From Spirochaetaceae bacterium (GTDB lineage: Bacteria; Spirochaetota; Spirochaetia; Treponematales; Rectinemataceae), in the NCBI GenBank assembly GCA_025355995.1, contig JANXYQ010000129.1, positions 1-64,000 on the forward strand: a stretch of DNA of 64,000 nucleotides. The letters run 5' to 3'. Of the stretch, positions 51,062-60,644 are shown in pieces; position 1 is the stretch's first letter; each line of letters starts with the position of its first letter. Made by a program: the position numbers and the translations under genes. Under the pieces are notes generated by a model. The model was not told the DNA's origin, made no database searches, and saw only the letters and a list, made by a program, of their open reading frames with translations.

Positions 51062-52366
51062 CTAGGTGGCGGGGCTCACCGTCACAATGGGAATGAGGCA
51101 GGCGACAGGGGAAAGGCTACGAGACTTCGCCTCCACTTCCCTCGACAGGAGCAGCTCGCCGCGGTTGGTCGTCACCGAGCCCGTGATCGAGCCGCCCGTG
51201 ACGGGAATCCGCTTGCCGTCCCTATGGATATAGGCCAGCCTGATCTCGCCGCCGAAATCGCCGGTAGTCGTGTCGACGAAGAAGTCCGAGAAGGTCACCG
51301 CCTCGATATGGGGCATGGAGCGCAGTTCCTTTTCCGCCAGGCTCCCGGGGGCGAGTACGAACAGGGGAAGGATGCCGGTCGCGGGAAGGTTCAGGTAGTG
51401 GGCGTATTTTACCGACGTCACGAGGCGAACGACGCGGCCGGCCTCGATGCATTTCATGCCTTTGAGAAGGAAGCCCGAGCCGTCGTAGGGCGCCCCGTTG
51501 GGGCAGCCCTTCGCCAAGGGAACGGCGCTGAGCTCGACGCGGTCTCCCGTGCCGCCCTCCTTGCCGACCTGGTCGCCTAGATTGAAGTTCGAGAACTTCT
51601 CGTAGACGGCGTGACCGTCGAGGTTATCGAGATAATAGCCGTATACCTGTTCCGCCAGCTCTCCCGAAAGAAGGAGGGGAAGGCCGGCGCAGTCGGGTGT
51701 CGCCACGGCGACGAGCCGGTCGCGCGCGGCTACGAGCTGCCTGCGGACGGTCTCCGAGAGCCGCTCCGTGTCGGGTTCCGAGAACTCGAACTCGCTGTAC
51801 AGCTCGATCTCGCCGCTGCCCCTGCCGGCGTTGACGATGAACTCGCCGTTGCCCCGCCAGAGGCTCCAATCGACGTCGACTCCCCTCGAATTGACGATGC
51901 GCGTGGAGACCTTCCTCAGGAAGAGTTCGAGGGAGTTGATGGTCGCGCCGTCCAGGCCGTCATGGGCGTAGAGCGCAGCGCGGACGCGCTCCATGCCTTC
52001 CCCCCTGGGAAGGCTGTCGAAGCCGCTGGATATCCTCGCGGGAGCCTCGGACGAGGGCTCGGTCAGGGGATACCAGGGGTTATCCATCGCGGCCGCCGTC
52101 GCCGCCGCCCTGCGGAGGATCGACGCGATTTCCGCGTCCCCTGCCCCGCTCTGGATCTTCACGGCGCACTCGCCGCGGGTTTTCGCGGGGACGACACTGC
52201 CCTCGGAATATACCGAGACATCGTAGGAAGCCGTCGTTACCGACCGCGCGGTATCGAGGGTTTTGCCGATGAAATACCACTCGAGGCCGTCGTTCCGCTT
52301 CTCGACAATCTTCCAGTCCTCCGCGCCAGCGGCCTTCAATCCCGATACTATTCGTTCGATCATCAT
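51062..52366 (-). CDS. TldE/PmbA-like metalloprotease partner
   Basis: A protein of 434 aa from ATG 52366, which overlaps the stop of the preceding gene (ATGA). The long frame upstream is the antisense-frame shadow of that gene. The modulator-of-gyrase fold is recognised from SVYSEGSVVPAKTRGECAVK, the DAEIASILRRAA helix, VNSRGVDVDWSLWRGNGEFI, and SGFLLKGMKCIEAGRVVRLV. It lacks a HExxxH motif, as TldE/PmbA subunits do. TldD and TldE form a heterodimeric protease that opens unfolded peptides. Sequence near the C-terminus is typical but diverged. Confidence 0.85.
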   Translation of the reverse strand: MMIERIVSGLKAAGAEDWKIVEKRNDGLEWYFIGKTLDTARSVTTASYDVSVYSEGSVVPAKTRGECAVKIQSGAGDAEIASILRRAAATAAAMDNPWYPLTEPSSEAPARISSGFDSLPRGEGMERVRAALYAHDGLDGATINSLELFLRKVSTRIVNSRGVDVDWSLWRGNGEFIVNAGRGSGEIELYSEFEFSEPDTERLSETVRRQLVAARDRLVAVATPDCAGLPLLLSGELAEQVYGYYLDNLDGHAVYEKFSNFNLGDQVGKEGGTGDRVELSAVPLAKGCPNGAPYDGSGFLLKGMKCIEAGRVVRLVTSVKYAHYLNLPATGILPLFVLAPGSLAEKELRSMPHIEAVTFSDFFVDTTTGDFGGEIRLAYIHRDGKRIPVTGGSITGSVTTNRGELLLSREVEAKSRSLSPVACLIPIVTVSPAT

Positions 52367-53775
52367 CCCAACCTCATCCTCGTCTTGATGTAGGGGCCGC
52401 CCGCGGACACCTTCACGTATTCCTTGTGTCCCTTGCCGCAGTAGCCCGATCCATGGAGCTCGAAATCGCCGGAGATCATGCTGATGTCGGAGAGGACCTG
52501 GGGGACGTAGCCCGCGCAGACGACCGGGCCCGCCACCTTGCCTGTGAGCTTTCCGTCCCGGATCTCGCGGGCCAGCGAGAGCACGAGCTGGATGCCCCAG
52601 TTCTTCGGATCCTCCATTCCGGAGTTCATCTTCGCGAGCAGGTAGCCGTGCTTCACCGATGCCATCATGTCCTCGAGCCTGTCCTTGCCGCTCTGGATGT
52701 AGGTGTTGGTCATGCGCGCGTAGGCCTTGTGGTCGAAGGCCTGCCTGCGCCCGTTGCCCGTGGGCTCGGTACCCAGGGCCAGCGCGGACTGGATGTCCGA
52801 GATGCCGGCGACGAGGACACCGTCCTTGATGATGAGGGTCCTCGTGGCGAAGCTTCCCTCGTCGTCGAAGAGATAGCTGCCGCACTGCTCGGCGCCCTGG
52901 GCGCCGTCGTACATGTCCACGATCTCGCTCGCGACGCGCTTGCCCAGGTAGTCCTTGGCGAGGGCGCGTCCCTTGACGAACATATCGGTCTCGACGCCAT
53001 GGCCGAAGGCCTCGTGCGCGATGAGCCCCGTTATGTCCGGGGTCGCGATTACCTCATACTCTCCCGGCGCGATCTTTTCCGCCCCTAGCAGCTCGATAGT
53101 CTCCTTCGCGAAGGGCTGGGCGCAGGGCGCCATTTCTTCCAGCATCTCGAGGCCCTTGAGCCCTGAGAAGGCCTCGTAGTTCTCCTTGGTCAGCTCGCCC
53201 CGCCGGGCTACGGCGACTACGTAGGCCTGTCCCCAGATAAAGGACTGCTCCAGGTCGCGCCTGGGTGAAATGAAGACCTTGGACACGCGCATATACTCGA
53301 GGGCAGCGCGGGCGAACACGATCTCGGGGCTGGTTTCGGCTACGGTCTTCCTTACGGCGTCGAGCCGGTCGAGAATGGTCTCGGGATCGGCGGAGAAAGG
53401 ATCCACGGCCACCTTGGCGAACCAGGAGGCCCGGGCAGCCTCGTCGGGCAGGGAGGGATAGGATCTGGCTCCGCCCGCGGAGTCGAATAGGCCGTTCAGC
53501 CTCGCGGCGACGTGAGAGGCGAGGTTACCCTCCGGCAGCTCGCTGAGCGCGTACTCGACGATCCGGCCGTCCTTCTGTGCGCGGAAGACGAAACCGCGCT
53601 CGCTCCACTGCGAGTCGTCGACCCGGCGCTCGCGCGCCGTCACGCCGAAGGAAATGCCTTTGGAGTCGGTGCCGAGGACGGAGATATAGCCGTAGCTTTT
53701 CTCGAGCGCTGCTATCGCCGATCGGAGCCTCGGTTTGCACTGATTGAGCCGCTCGCTCGCTTCGCATTCATGCAT
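52363..53775 (-). CDS. tldD: TldD-like metalloprotease
   Basis: A protein of 470 aa; ATG 53775. The zinc motif is HEAFGHGVE (about residues 255-263), and the later Cys ligand region is AGYVPQVLSDISMISGDFE with HGSGYCGKGHKEYVKV. TldD family segments FDDEGSFATRTLIIKDGVLV, ARMTNTYIQSGKDRLEDMM are present. The catalytic subunit of the TldD/E pair; partner downstream with overlapping codons. It cleaves unfolded peptides and is involved in modified-peptide maturation in some bacteria. No precursor peptide gene is visible here. Confidence 0.9.
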   Translation of the reverse strand: MHECEASERLNQCKPRLRSAIAALEKSYGYISVLGTDSKGISFGVTARERRVDDSQWSERGFVFRAQKDGRIVEYALSELPEGNLASHVAARLNGLFDSAGGARSYPSLPDEAARASWFAKVAVDPFSADPETILDRLDAVRKTVAETSPEIVFARAALEYMRVSKVFISPRRDLEQSFIWGQAYVVAVARRGELTKENYEAFSGLKGLEMLEEMAPCAQPFAKETIELLGAEKIAPGEYEVIATPDITGLIAHEAFGHGVETDMFVKGRALAKDYLGKRVASEIVDMYDGAQGAEQCGSYLFDDEGSFATRTLIIKDGVLVAGISDIQSALALGTEPTGNGRRQAFDHKAYARMTNTYIQSGKDRLEDMMASVKHGYLLAKMNSGMEDPKNWGIQLVLSLAREIRDGKLTGKVAGPVVCAGYVPQVLSDISMISGDFELHGSGYCGKGHKEYVKVSAGGPYIKTRMRLG

Positions 53776-54420
53776 TGGAACCTCGCTTATTCGGGCATTG
53801 TAGGGTCAAGTCCACGGATCAGAAACCCCCTAGCCTGCTGGACAACGCGAAGTACGCTTAGCTCGATACGGAAGGCCAAGGAGACTTCGAATGGCTGCGC
53901 GAGGACTTCGAAACCCGATGCCGATGATGCTTTTCGCCGGCATTCTCGTGGCCCGCGCCGGCGCCCAGACCGGGCTATCCTGAGCGGCTGCGATTAGGGT
54001 AACGGGATGGGACAGGATCGAGCTCGCCCTCGGCCGGAATTTCGCCAAGACCTACCGCTGGGAGCTCGCGAAGGTTTCCCGCGAAATCAGGAACCAAAGG
54101 TGAGATGAGCCGGACCCTGCGATCTGGAGTTGGAGACGAGGGAATCTCCCAAGGCCGGCAAGAATGGCGTCGACCTGGGCAATCCCTGGAAATGCTCCTT
54201 TCGATGAATCTGGCTGAATTTCAATGCATGGGCGCATATCGCTGGCGCATCAGATTTCGCAATAAGCTCTTTACCGGCGCCTGCGGGACGTACGCTGGTT
54301 GGGAGGATGAACAGCTACGATTCCTCGGCAGCTTCATTCGACGTATGCGCCGGCGCGAGGAGCCGATATTCCTCTAGATCCCTTTCCCAGGCTGCGGAGA
54401 CCGAATGGGGATAGTCCCAT
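53776..54420. other. 645-bp gap with degraded coding traces
   Basis: Short open pieces are seen in the plus direction, such as GWDRIELALGRNFAKTYRWE ending in NQR and a stop at about 54103, and an open stretch 54105-54377 with CMGAYRWRIRFRNKLF. None has a start with an RBS or a family I recognise. The stretch is probably decayed or non-coding. Confidence 0.4.
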
Positions 54421-55548
54421 TCAGCCAATTCGGAGAGGCTTCAATCGCCTTACGACGATAGCATCCTCGGGGCAAACCTCGTGGCAGCAGTAGCACCGGA
54501 TGCATTTATCGTAATCGACTTCGATCCGCTTTTTCGCCTTACCCCTGGCGTCGGGCACAAGCTCGAGCGCCTTCTGGGGACAGATGGTAACGCAAGCGTT
54601 GCAAGCGATGCAGGCTTGCCTGGAAAAGAAGGGCCGTCCGACAAATAGGTTCCGCAACGCGGGGGGGATCCTGCGCTCGCCCGCGTTTCCGCGAGGGACC
54701 TGCTTCCAGTCCTTGATTTGTATATCGTCGGGCTTCGTCCCGATTATCTCTATGTCTTCATCCGAGCCTATCCACGCGCCGCGACCGAGCGCATCCTCGA
54801 GGTTCGCGACTAGATTGGGATCGAGGCCGATAATTCGGCACGCGGTCCTGTCGAGGGCCAACGGGTCTCGGGAGGCGAGGAGCGCCCCGATCTTCCGTGG
54901 TGCGCCGGAACCAGGGCCTGGTCCCTCCATGCCGACGATCGCATCCATCAGCGAGAAATCGCTCCTGAGCGCCATGTTGAGGTCCGTAATCATCTGGCCG
55001 AAAAATCGCCGGTCGGGGAAGCGCATATGGAATTGAGGCTTTTGCAGGCCCGGCACGCAGCCGAACAGGTTCTTCATCGCGCCTGTGAAGTACAGAAGGG
55101 TGTGGTTCTTTAGCTTGCACAAGGACACAAGGACATCTGCTTTCACGGCCTCGCGCGCAATGATGAAGTTCTTGACCACCTTCCCTTCGGGGTTGTCCAC
55201 CGGGACTCCGTCGGAGAAATCCACCCACTCGGCACCCTCCTCCAAGGCCGCATCGAGGAGGCCGCTCTTGCGGAATGTCGAAGTTCCCACTTGGAACCCC
55301 GGCGAATCTCCGACAAGAATACGGGCTGCGCCATGCTCCCGCGCGTATACGATAGCGGCGCGGAGCACATGGGGGTGTGTGCATACCGCGGTATCCGGTT
55401 CGGCGCCTCTAAGGATGTTGGGTTTGAGGAGGACTGTCTTCCCATCGACATCCGGAAACCCAGCATCGTCGCAGCTCTGCTTTACGGCGACCTTAACGGC
55501 TTCAAGCTCATATTCCGGACACCGGGTGATCGCTACCTTGGCTTGCAT
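54421..55548 (-). CDS. DUF362 protein with C-terminal 2x[4Fe-4S] ferredoxin
   Basis: A protein of 375 aa; ATG 55548. The DUF362 domain (1-290) has VLLKPNILRGAEPDTAVCTH, ARILVGDSPGFQVGTSTFRK, KLKNHTLLYFTGAMKNLFGC and SRDPLALDRTACRIIG. The C-terminal ferredoxin region has CIACNACVTICPQKAL and CIRCYCCHEVCPEDAI, two full 4Fe-4S sites. Such proteins take part in electron transfer or in assembly of cofactors; the specific reaction is unknown. The RBS is not clear. Confidence 0.88.
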   Translation of the reverse strand: MQAKVAITRCPEYELEAVKVAVKQSCDDAGFPDVDGKTVLLKPNILRGAEPDTAVCTHPHVLRAAIVYAREHGAARILVGDSPGFQVGTSTFRKSGLLDAALEEGAEWVDFSDGVPVDNPEGKVVKNFIIAREAVKADVLVSLCKLKNHTLLYFTGAMKNLFGCVPGLQKPQFHMRFPDRRFFGQMITDLNMALRSDFSLMDAIVGMEGPGPGSGAPRKIGALLASRDPLALDRTACRIIGLDPNLVANLEDALGRGAWIGSDEDIEIIGTKPDDIQIKDWKQVPRGNAGERRIPPALRNLFVGRPFFSRQACIACNACVTICPQKALELVPDARGKAKKRIEVDYDKCIRCYCCHEVCPEDAIVVRRLKPLRIG

Positions 55549-56482
55549 GGGCTATATGATAGCCTCTAGGAAGAATTGAGTAAACCTGGCATTCATGCCT
55601 TGCAAGAACCACATCAAGGAAAGGATCATTGAGTGACTTACCTGTGTTCACTAACGCTCGCTTCGCTCCCATTCGGCCGTGAACGCCTCTTAATGCACAT
55701 CACGATAATCCGGCTACGACCCCAAAGGCATAGTTTTGATGAATAAGCGTTTCAATGATTGGGTATTGCACGATTCAACAGTAACTTTTGGGCTATGCGT
55801 TGGAGGCTCTATGGAACAGTAAATCTATAACTATATTAAGCATTACGCCAGGAAATGCCCGAGAATAACGAATATCTCCGATGGGGTTCTTGCTCAGAAA
55901 AGAAATGACACCGTCTATGAGACCTGCCAACGGTGCGAGAACACGAAAAATGCTGGAATGAAGGCCCTGTAAATCAACCAGGCATTTACCTTTTAATAAT
56001 CGAAGGAATATGTTGCATGGCTACGTCAGTTAAACATTTTCCATCTTTTCAAGAACTGTAGAGTAATAGACGGACTTGATATTCCAGAAACCGAGCATAT
56101 TTCCCTAGGTATTTGCAAGATATGCAGTGCCCGAAAACTACGAGATGAAGTAAAAGCCAAACTATTGAACTGATCATGGACGCCGCCCAATCTACTGTAT
56201 GTCTGACTAAACAATAATAAGGCGGGGATGGTCAGGTCCTCGCCCCCATACTACGGAATCTGCCGGGGCGGATATTCACGGAAGGGAAAGGAATTCCGCC
56301 GATTCCGTAGACAGCCCTCGACCCAAATTTCAAGCATTTCGAAAACGGATACGCCCATCATCAAGCATCGAAACGATGCTTCCGAAAAATGAAAGTCGGC
56401 GATTGCAAGAAATAACGAAAGATGTTTGACTAATGCCTGAAATACCCAAATCTTATAGCGATACTGTGGAATGGGAGCATGC
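55549..56482. other. 934-bp gap, AT-rich, with decayed small genes
   Basis: Composition is lower in GC than the neighbours. One trace looks like a small gene: GAAGGAA and ATG 56019, MATSVKHFPSF, then after one frameshift near 56048 NCRVIDGLDIPETEHISLGI, CKICSARKLRDEV and a stop near 56174. A second fragment at about 55909-55971 gives a CQRC motif. A TGGTCAGGTCCTCGCCCC at 56228-56245 resembles part of the sequence behind the IS3 relic. Otherwise nothing is seen. Confidence 0.4.
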
Positions 56483-57349
56483 ATGACTAATCGCGGGAAA
56501 CTGCTATTTATCGCGCTTTCGCTCATCTGGGGCATTCCCTACCTGCTCATCAAAGTCGCGATGAGCGAACTTGCCCCAGCGAGCTTAGTGTTTCTCCGTA
56601 CGGCGATCGGCGCCATCCTTCTGCTTCCTTTCGCGTTGGCTCGCCGTAAGCTGCGTGATCTGTTGCCGCACTGGCGCGCGCTGCTGTTATACACCGCGGT
56701 TGAGTTGGCGGTACCCTGGGTCCTGCTTTCGGATGCCGAAAGAAGGGTGACAAGCTCCCTGGCCGGCCTCATGGTGGCTTCGGTCCCGCTCGTCGGCGCC
56801 GTACTAGCGCGCTTGGGCGGCGGCACGGACAAACTCGGCGGCAAGCAAGTGTCGGGGCTTTTGGTGGGACTGGCGGGCGTAGTCGTCCTGCTTGGCTTCA
56901 ATATCGGGGCCGGAGACATCCTGGCGTTAGGGGAGATCGTCGTGGTCGTGATCGGCTATGCCCTTGGGCCGATGATCATCTCGCGGAGGCTTTCGGGCCT
57001 TCCCACTCTCGACGTGGTAACGGTCTCGCTCCTGGCTTGCGCTTTTATTTACGCTCCATTTGGTATCGCGCAACTTCCTCGGGCTATGCCCTCGGCCGCT
57101 GTCGTGGGGGCGGTCATCGGCCTTGGTGTGATTTGCACCGCTGTGGCCTTCATCGTCTTCTTCAAGCTCATCGCCGAGATTGGGCCGACGCGGGCGACGG
57201 TGGTCACATACCTGAATCCTGCCGTAGCGGTGGCCGCCGGTGTCGCATTGCTGGGGGAGCCGTTCACCGCGGCGACGGCCGTCGGCTTCGTCTTGATCAT
57301 CGGAGGGGCGTTGTTTGCCACGGGAGCGCTCAGTCGAAAAACGCCGTAG
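56483..57349 (+). CDS. EamA/DMT-superfamily transporter
   Basis: A protein of 288 aa from ATG 56483, chosen because GGGAG is five bases upstream; ATG 56471 is in frame but has no site. Ten predicted TM helices in two EamA repeats. Repeat 1 begins GKLLFIALSLIWGIPYLLIK, with LVFLRTAIGAILLLPFALAR; repeat 2 has LGEIVVVVIGYALGPMIISR and ends with TYLNPAVAVAAGVALLGEPF. The inner-membrane exporter family moves metabolites or amino acids; the substrate is unknown. Stand-alone gene. Confidence 0.9.
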   Translation: MTNRGKLLFIALSLIWGIPYLLIKVAMSELAPASLVFLRTAIGAILLLPFALARRKLRDLLPHWRALLLYTAVELAVPWVLLSDAERRVTSSLAGLMVASVPLVGAVLARLGGGTDKLGGKQVSGLLVGLAGVVVLLGFNIGAGDILALGEIVVVVIGYALGPMIISRRLSGLPTLDVVTVSLLACAFIYAPFGIAQLPRAMPSAAVVGAVIGLGVICTAVAFIVFFKLIAEIGPTRATVVTYLNPAVAVAAGVALLGEPFTAATAVGFVLIIGGALFATGALSRKTP

Positions 57350-57413
57350 GTAGTATTCGAACTGGGCACGATGAATGGGCGGCGAATATCTCGAGCAAGC
57401 GATAGGGCTTCGC

Positions 57414-57884
57414 TTATTGAGCATTCTTGAGGTCGAGGTATCGTGACCACGAGTACTTCGGCGTCCAGCCAAAATCGGACATTGCATTCTCACAGCAAAT
57501 AATCGATCGATACGGTGCTTCCTCGTATTTTTCTCGGTTTTTCCAAGTAATACCAGGATGGAGGAGCTTGGCGAGCTCGAGACTGGTCCTGCCCGAGGTG
57601 GTAATGTCATTAGCTGAAACCAGGTAATGTTCGAAGGCGCGGCCCCGGCCTTGGAGATTCTCTGCCAACGGATTGGCGCTCTGGGACTCGGATCCCTCCG
57701 TCGCAACCGCAAGATGGAGTACAGCGTCGCATCCCGAAATGGAGGATTTGATTTGAGGAAGATCCAATAGGTCACGGCCATCTTTTTTGTCGAAGCCGAT
57801 ATGGGCGACCCCTCTATGCCTTAGCATTTCGGAAAAATATTCGCCGACGCTCCCTTCGGAACCCGTAAGAAATAGTTTCACCAT
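57414..57884 (-). pseudogene. NAD-dependent epimerase/dehydratase with large in-frame deletion
   Basis: A frame of 156 codons from ATG 57884. The start is a good short-chain Rossmann site (LFLTGSEGSVGEYFSEML) with GFDKKDGRDLLDL and GCDAVLHLAVATEG. Then it jumps from NPLAENLQGRGRAFEHYLVS to SGRTSLELAKLLHPGITWKN and the C-terminal FGWTPKYSWSRYLDL. Typical members have 260-300 residues with a YxxxK catalytic pair in the missing middle. No YxxxK is present, so the product cannot be an active dehydrogenase. Confidence 0.75.
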
Positions 57885-57912
57885 TTCCCCCTGGGCTAGG
57901 ATTCAGGCCGGG

Positions 57913-59211
57913 TCAGACTTTGATCCCGCGCAGTTCCCGCAGGCTCGCGAGCCAGAAGCAGAGAACGAGGAAGCCGAGCGTCGAGAGGGCATAGGCGAAC
58001 CAGAGAGGGAGGGCTCGCACGAGCGCGGCGCCCGCCAGATAGCCGACTGGCACGGATAACGAGGACATGGAGCCGAAGAAGCCCCAGAATCGGCCTCGGA
58101 ATTCATCGGCCGTGCGATTTTGGAGGATGATCGTTATAGGAACGTTGAAGAAGGTAGTGGCGAAACCGAGGAGGAAGCTGATGAAGACGCACAGATACGT
58201 GATGCCCCAGTTCCCGAAGCTCGCCCGAAACGGCGCCCCGAGGGGCGTGAAGAGGACCGCGATGGCGAATGCCTGGCAGGCGCAGAGGAGGAGGAGGCCC
58301 CTGATAATCGCCTTCCTCAGGTCGAGCTTGTGCAGGACGCGGGGAATGATCATCGAGGCGATCATCGTCCCGACGAATAGAGAGCCGAGGGAGAGGGCCA
58401 GCTGGAAGGAAGTCGCCTTGAGGATGACGTTGAAGAGGTAGGGGAAGTAGACGAAGCCGATAGGCATGAGGAGCGCGTTGTAGGCCGCGTACATGATACA
58501 GAACGCCGCGATGAGGCGGTCTTTCCTGACATAGCGATAGCCGTCGCGCAGCTCCCTGACCGCCCGCTCGATTTCGGTCAGGAGGGATTCGAGGGGCCGC
58601 GCGCCTGCGGGCGCCGCCCGGGCGGAGACGAAGTATTCGAGGCCGGCGGAAACCAGGAAAGAGGCCGCGTTGATGATGAAGACCGCCGAGATGCCTGCCC
58701 ACGCGTAAAGGGCGCCGCCCGCGAGCATGCCGACGAACGCGCAGAGGGACCAGCTGAACTGGTTCATCGAACTCGCTTCGGGGATCTGGTCCGCTTCGAC
58801 CAGGTTGGGGATGATGGCGCCGGCCGCGGGATTGAAGACCGCCCCGCAGGCCGCGAGGACGACCGCGCCGACGTAGAGCATCCATATTTCCAGCGCTCCC
58901 GCGTAGAGGATCAGGGCGAGGGCTAGAACCATTGCCCAGCGGGCCAGATCCATCGCAACGAGGATCGATTTCCTGCTCGTGCGATCCGCTATCGCGCCGC
59001 CCAAGGGCGACAGCAGGGCCAGCGTCAGCGAGTCGACGACAAGGAAGACCGCCATCTGGATGGGGGATTTGGTCCTGTCCAGGATGTACCAGGACAGGGC
59101 GAAGGCGTAGAGCTGGTCGCCGAGCTGGGATACGATCTTTCCCGAGAAGAGGAGGAGGTAGTTCCGGTTCCTTAGGACGGGCGCCGGCTTCGCCCCAGCT
59201 GTGTCAGCCAT
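57913..59211 (-). CDS. MFS transporter, 12 TM
   Basis: A protein of 432 aa; ATG 59211. The N-terminal YLLLFSGKIVSQLGDQLYAF and the motif A loop GAIADRTSRKSILVAMD are typical of the MFS drug-exporter-like group (MefA/enterobactin exporter style). Twelve hydrophobic segments with a central loop (about 205-235). A likely inner-membrane exporter; substrate unknown. No regulator is adjacent. Confidence 0.9.
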   Translation of the reverse strand: MADTAGAKPAPVLRNRNYLLLFSGKIVSQLGDQLYAFALSWYILDRTKSPIQMAVFLVVDSLTLALLSPLGGAIADRTSRKSILVAMDLARWAMVLALALILYAGALEIWMLYVGAVVLAACGAVFNPAAGAIIPNLVEADQIPEASSMNQFSWSLCAFVGMLAGGALYAWAGISAVFIINAASFLVSAGLEYFVSARAAPAGARPLESLLTEIERAVRELRDGYRYVRKDRLIAAFCIMYAAYNALLMPIGFVYFPYLFNVILKATSFQLALSLGSLFVGTMIASMIIPRVLHKLDLRKAIIRGLLLLCACQAFAIAVLFTPLGAPFRASFGNWGITYLCVFISFLLGFATTFFNVPITIILQNRTADEFRGRFWGFFGSMSSLSVPVGYLAGAALVRALPLWFAYALSTLGFLVLCFWLASLRELRGIKV

Positions 59212-59553
59212 CGCATTAACATCCTACCAGGACCCAGAGGGAAATGGCCACTGTAACATTAAAATTATAAGGCATCGAAATATTTATGTTGTATATATAA
59301 TGTAGGAATTGAAAGGTCGCAATGCGCGAAAATTTCGTATAGATGCATTTAAATGGATAGCACAGGTTCGAGGCTGCCCCTGCTGTAGGCTTCAGTCAGG
59401 AGAAATCTGGTGCCTTAGTTTTTTCCTCCTCGTCCTGACCTAGGAACTACAACACTATAAGCGACACTTTTTCATTATTTCGTCGATAAACCTGCAACCT
59501 TTTGACATAAAAACAGTCTTTGTACGTATGTCGAGGTGTATTCAGGAGATAGC
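59212..59553. other. 342-bp AT-rich gap with the third tRNA-end repeat
   Basis: The stretch is AT-rich (59260-59360) and has no gene. The repeat at 59364-59424 lies in the middle. The 3' part leads to the RBS (CAGGAGAT) of the next gene. Confidence 0.6.
59364..59424 (+). repeat. third, shortened copy of the tRNA-end repeat
   Basis: AGGTTCGAGGCTGCCCCTGC and TGTAGGCTTC match the tRNA end and what follows in copy 1. After an internal deletion, AGGAGAAATCTGGTGCCTTA and six T recall the terminator part. Mismatches are more frequent than between copies 1 and 2, so it is older. Confidence 0.75.
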
Positions 59554-60636
59554 ATGATAGATAGAAGTCTGAAGAGTCTGCGGATTGGGAATCTCATTGC
59601 GAGAATCCCAATCGTCCAGGGCGGGATGGGCGTTGGCATTTCCCTCTCCGGCCTGGCGGCGGCTACGGCCAACGCGGGCGGGGTCGGCGTCATCGCGGCC
59701 GCAGGTATCGGTCTCCTCGAGCCGGACGGCCTGAAGGACTTCCTCGGCGCCAGCCTCCGCGGCCTCCGCAAGGAGATCCGGCGGGCGAGAGAGCTCACGC
59801 GGGGCGTGCTCGGCGTGAATATCATGGTCGCCTTGAGCAACTTCTCCGACCTCGTGAAGGCGGCCGTCGAGGAGGGCATAGACATCATCTTCGCAGGCGC
59901 GGGCCTTCCGGTGAATCTTCCCGAATTCGTCAAGGGAAGCTCGACGATGATCGCTCCCATCGTTTCCTCCGGCCGGGCCGCGACGCTCATACTCAAGCGC
60001 TGGAAGGACAAGTATTCGTACACGGCGGACGCGGTCGTGGTCGAGGGGCCCAAGGCGGGGGGCCATCTCGGCTTCAAGCGCGAGCAGCTCGAGGACGGCG
60101 ACTACGCCCTCGAGAAGATCCTCGTCGATGTCGTGGCCGCGGTCAGGCCCTTCGGCGTGGAAGCCGAGAGGGAAATTCCCGTCATCGCCGGAGGCGGCGT
60201 GTATACCGGCGCGGACATCCGCCGGATCCTCGAGCTCGGGGCTTCGGGCGTGCAGATGGCCACGCGCTTCGTCGCCACCGAGGAGTGCGACGCGTCGCCC
60301 GTCTTCAAGAATAGCTACGTCGAGGCCCACGAAGGCGATATGGAGATCATCTCGAGCCCTGTCGGGATGCCGGGCCGGGCCATCCGCAACGACTTTCTCG
60401 ACCAGGTCGAATCAGGCCATCGCAAGCCCTTCGCCTGCCCCTTCAAGTGCATCGTCACCTGCGATTACGAGAAGGCTCCCTATTGCATCTCCCTCGCCCT
60501 GCTAAACGCGCAGAAGGGCCACCTGGACAAGGGCTTCGCCTTCGCGGGGGCCAACGCGTACCGCGTGAAGAAGATCGTCAAGGTCGGCGAGCTGGTGGAC
60601 TCCCTAGTCGAGGAATACGGCGAATCGGGTGTATAA
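59554..60636 (+). CDS. nitronate monooxygenase/FabK-like flavoprotein
   Basis: A protein of 360 aa from ATG 59554, with CAGGAG six bases upstream. A TIM-barrel FMN protein: ARIPIVQGGMGVGISLSGLA, NAGGVGVIAAAGIGLL, GVNIMVALSNFSDLVKAAVE, FAGAGLPVNLPEFVK, PKAGGHLGFKRE (the GGH motif with catalytic His), IPVIAGGGVYTGADIRRIL and GASGVQMATRFVATEEC. After the barrel there is a Cys-rich segment, ACPFKCIVTCDYEKAPYC, and a short C-terminal domain. The members act as nitronate monooxygenase or enoyl-ACP reductase; the Cys segment marks a distinct subgroup. Next gene after eight bases. Confidence 0.88.
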   Translation: MIDRSLKSLRIGNLIARIPIVQGGMGVGISLSGLAAATANAGGVGVIAAAGIGLLEPDGLKDFLGASLRGLRKEIRRARELTRGVLGVNIMVALSNFSDLVKAAVEEGIDIIFAGAGLPVNLPEFVKGSSTMIAPIVSSGRAATLILKRWKDKYSYTADAVVVEGPKAGGHLGFKREQLEDGDYALEKILVDVVAAVRPFGVEAEREIPVIAGGGVYTGADIRRILELGASGVQMATRFVATEECDASPVFKNSYVEAHEGDMEIISSPVGMPGRAIRNDFLDQVESGHRKPFACPFKCIVTCDYEKAPYCISLALLNAQKGHLDKGFAFAGANAYRVKKIVKVGELVDSLVEEYGESGV

Positions 60637-60644
60637 TCGAGGGC

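Noticed and set aside
51062-53775. TldD/TldE pair as part of a modified-peptide (RiPP) cluster
   Set aside because: No precursor peptide or modifying enzyme is nearby; the pair is a common general protease.
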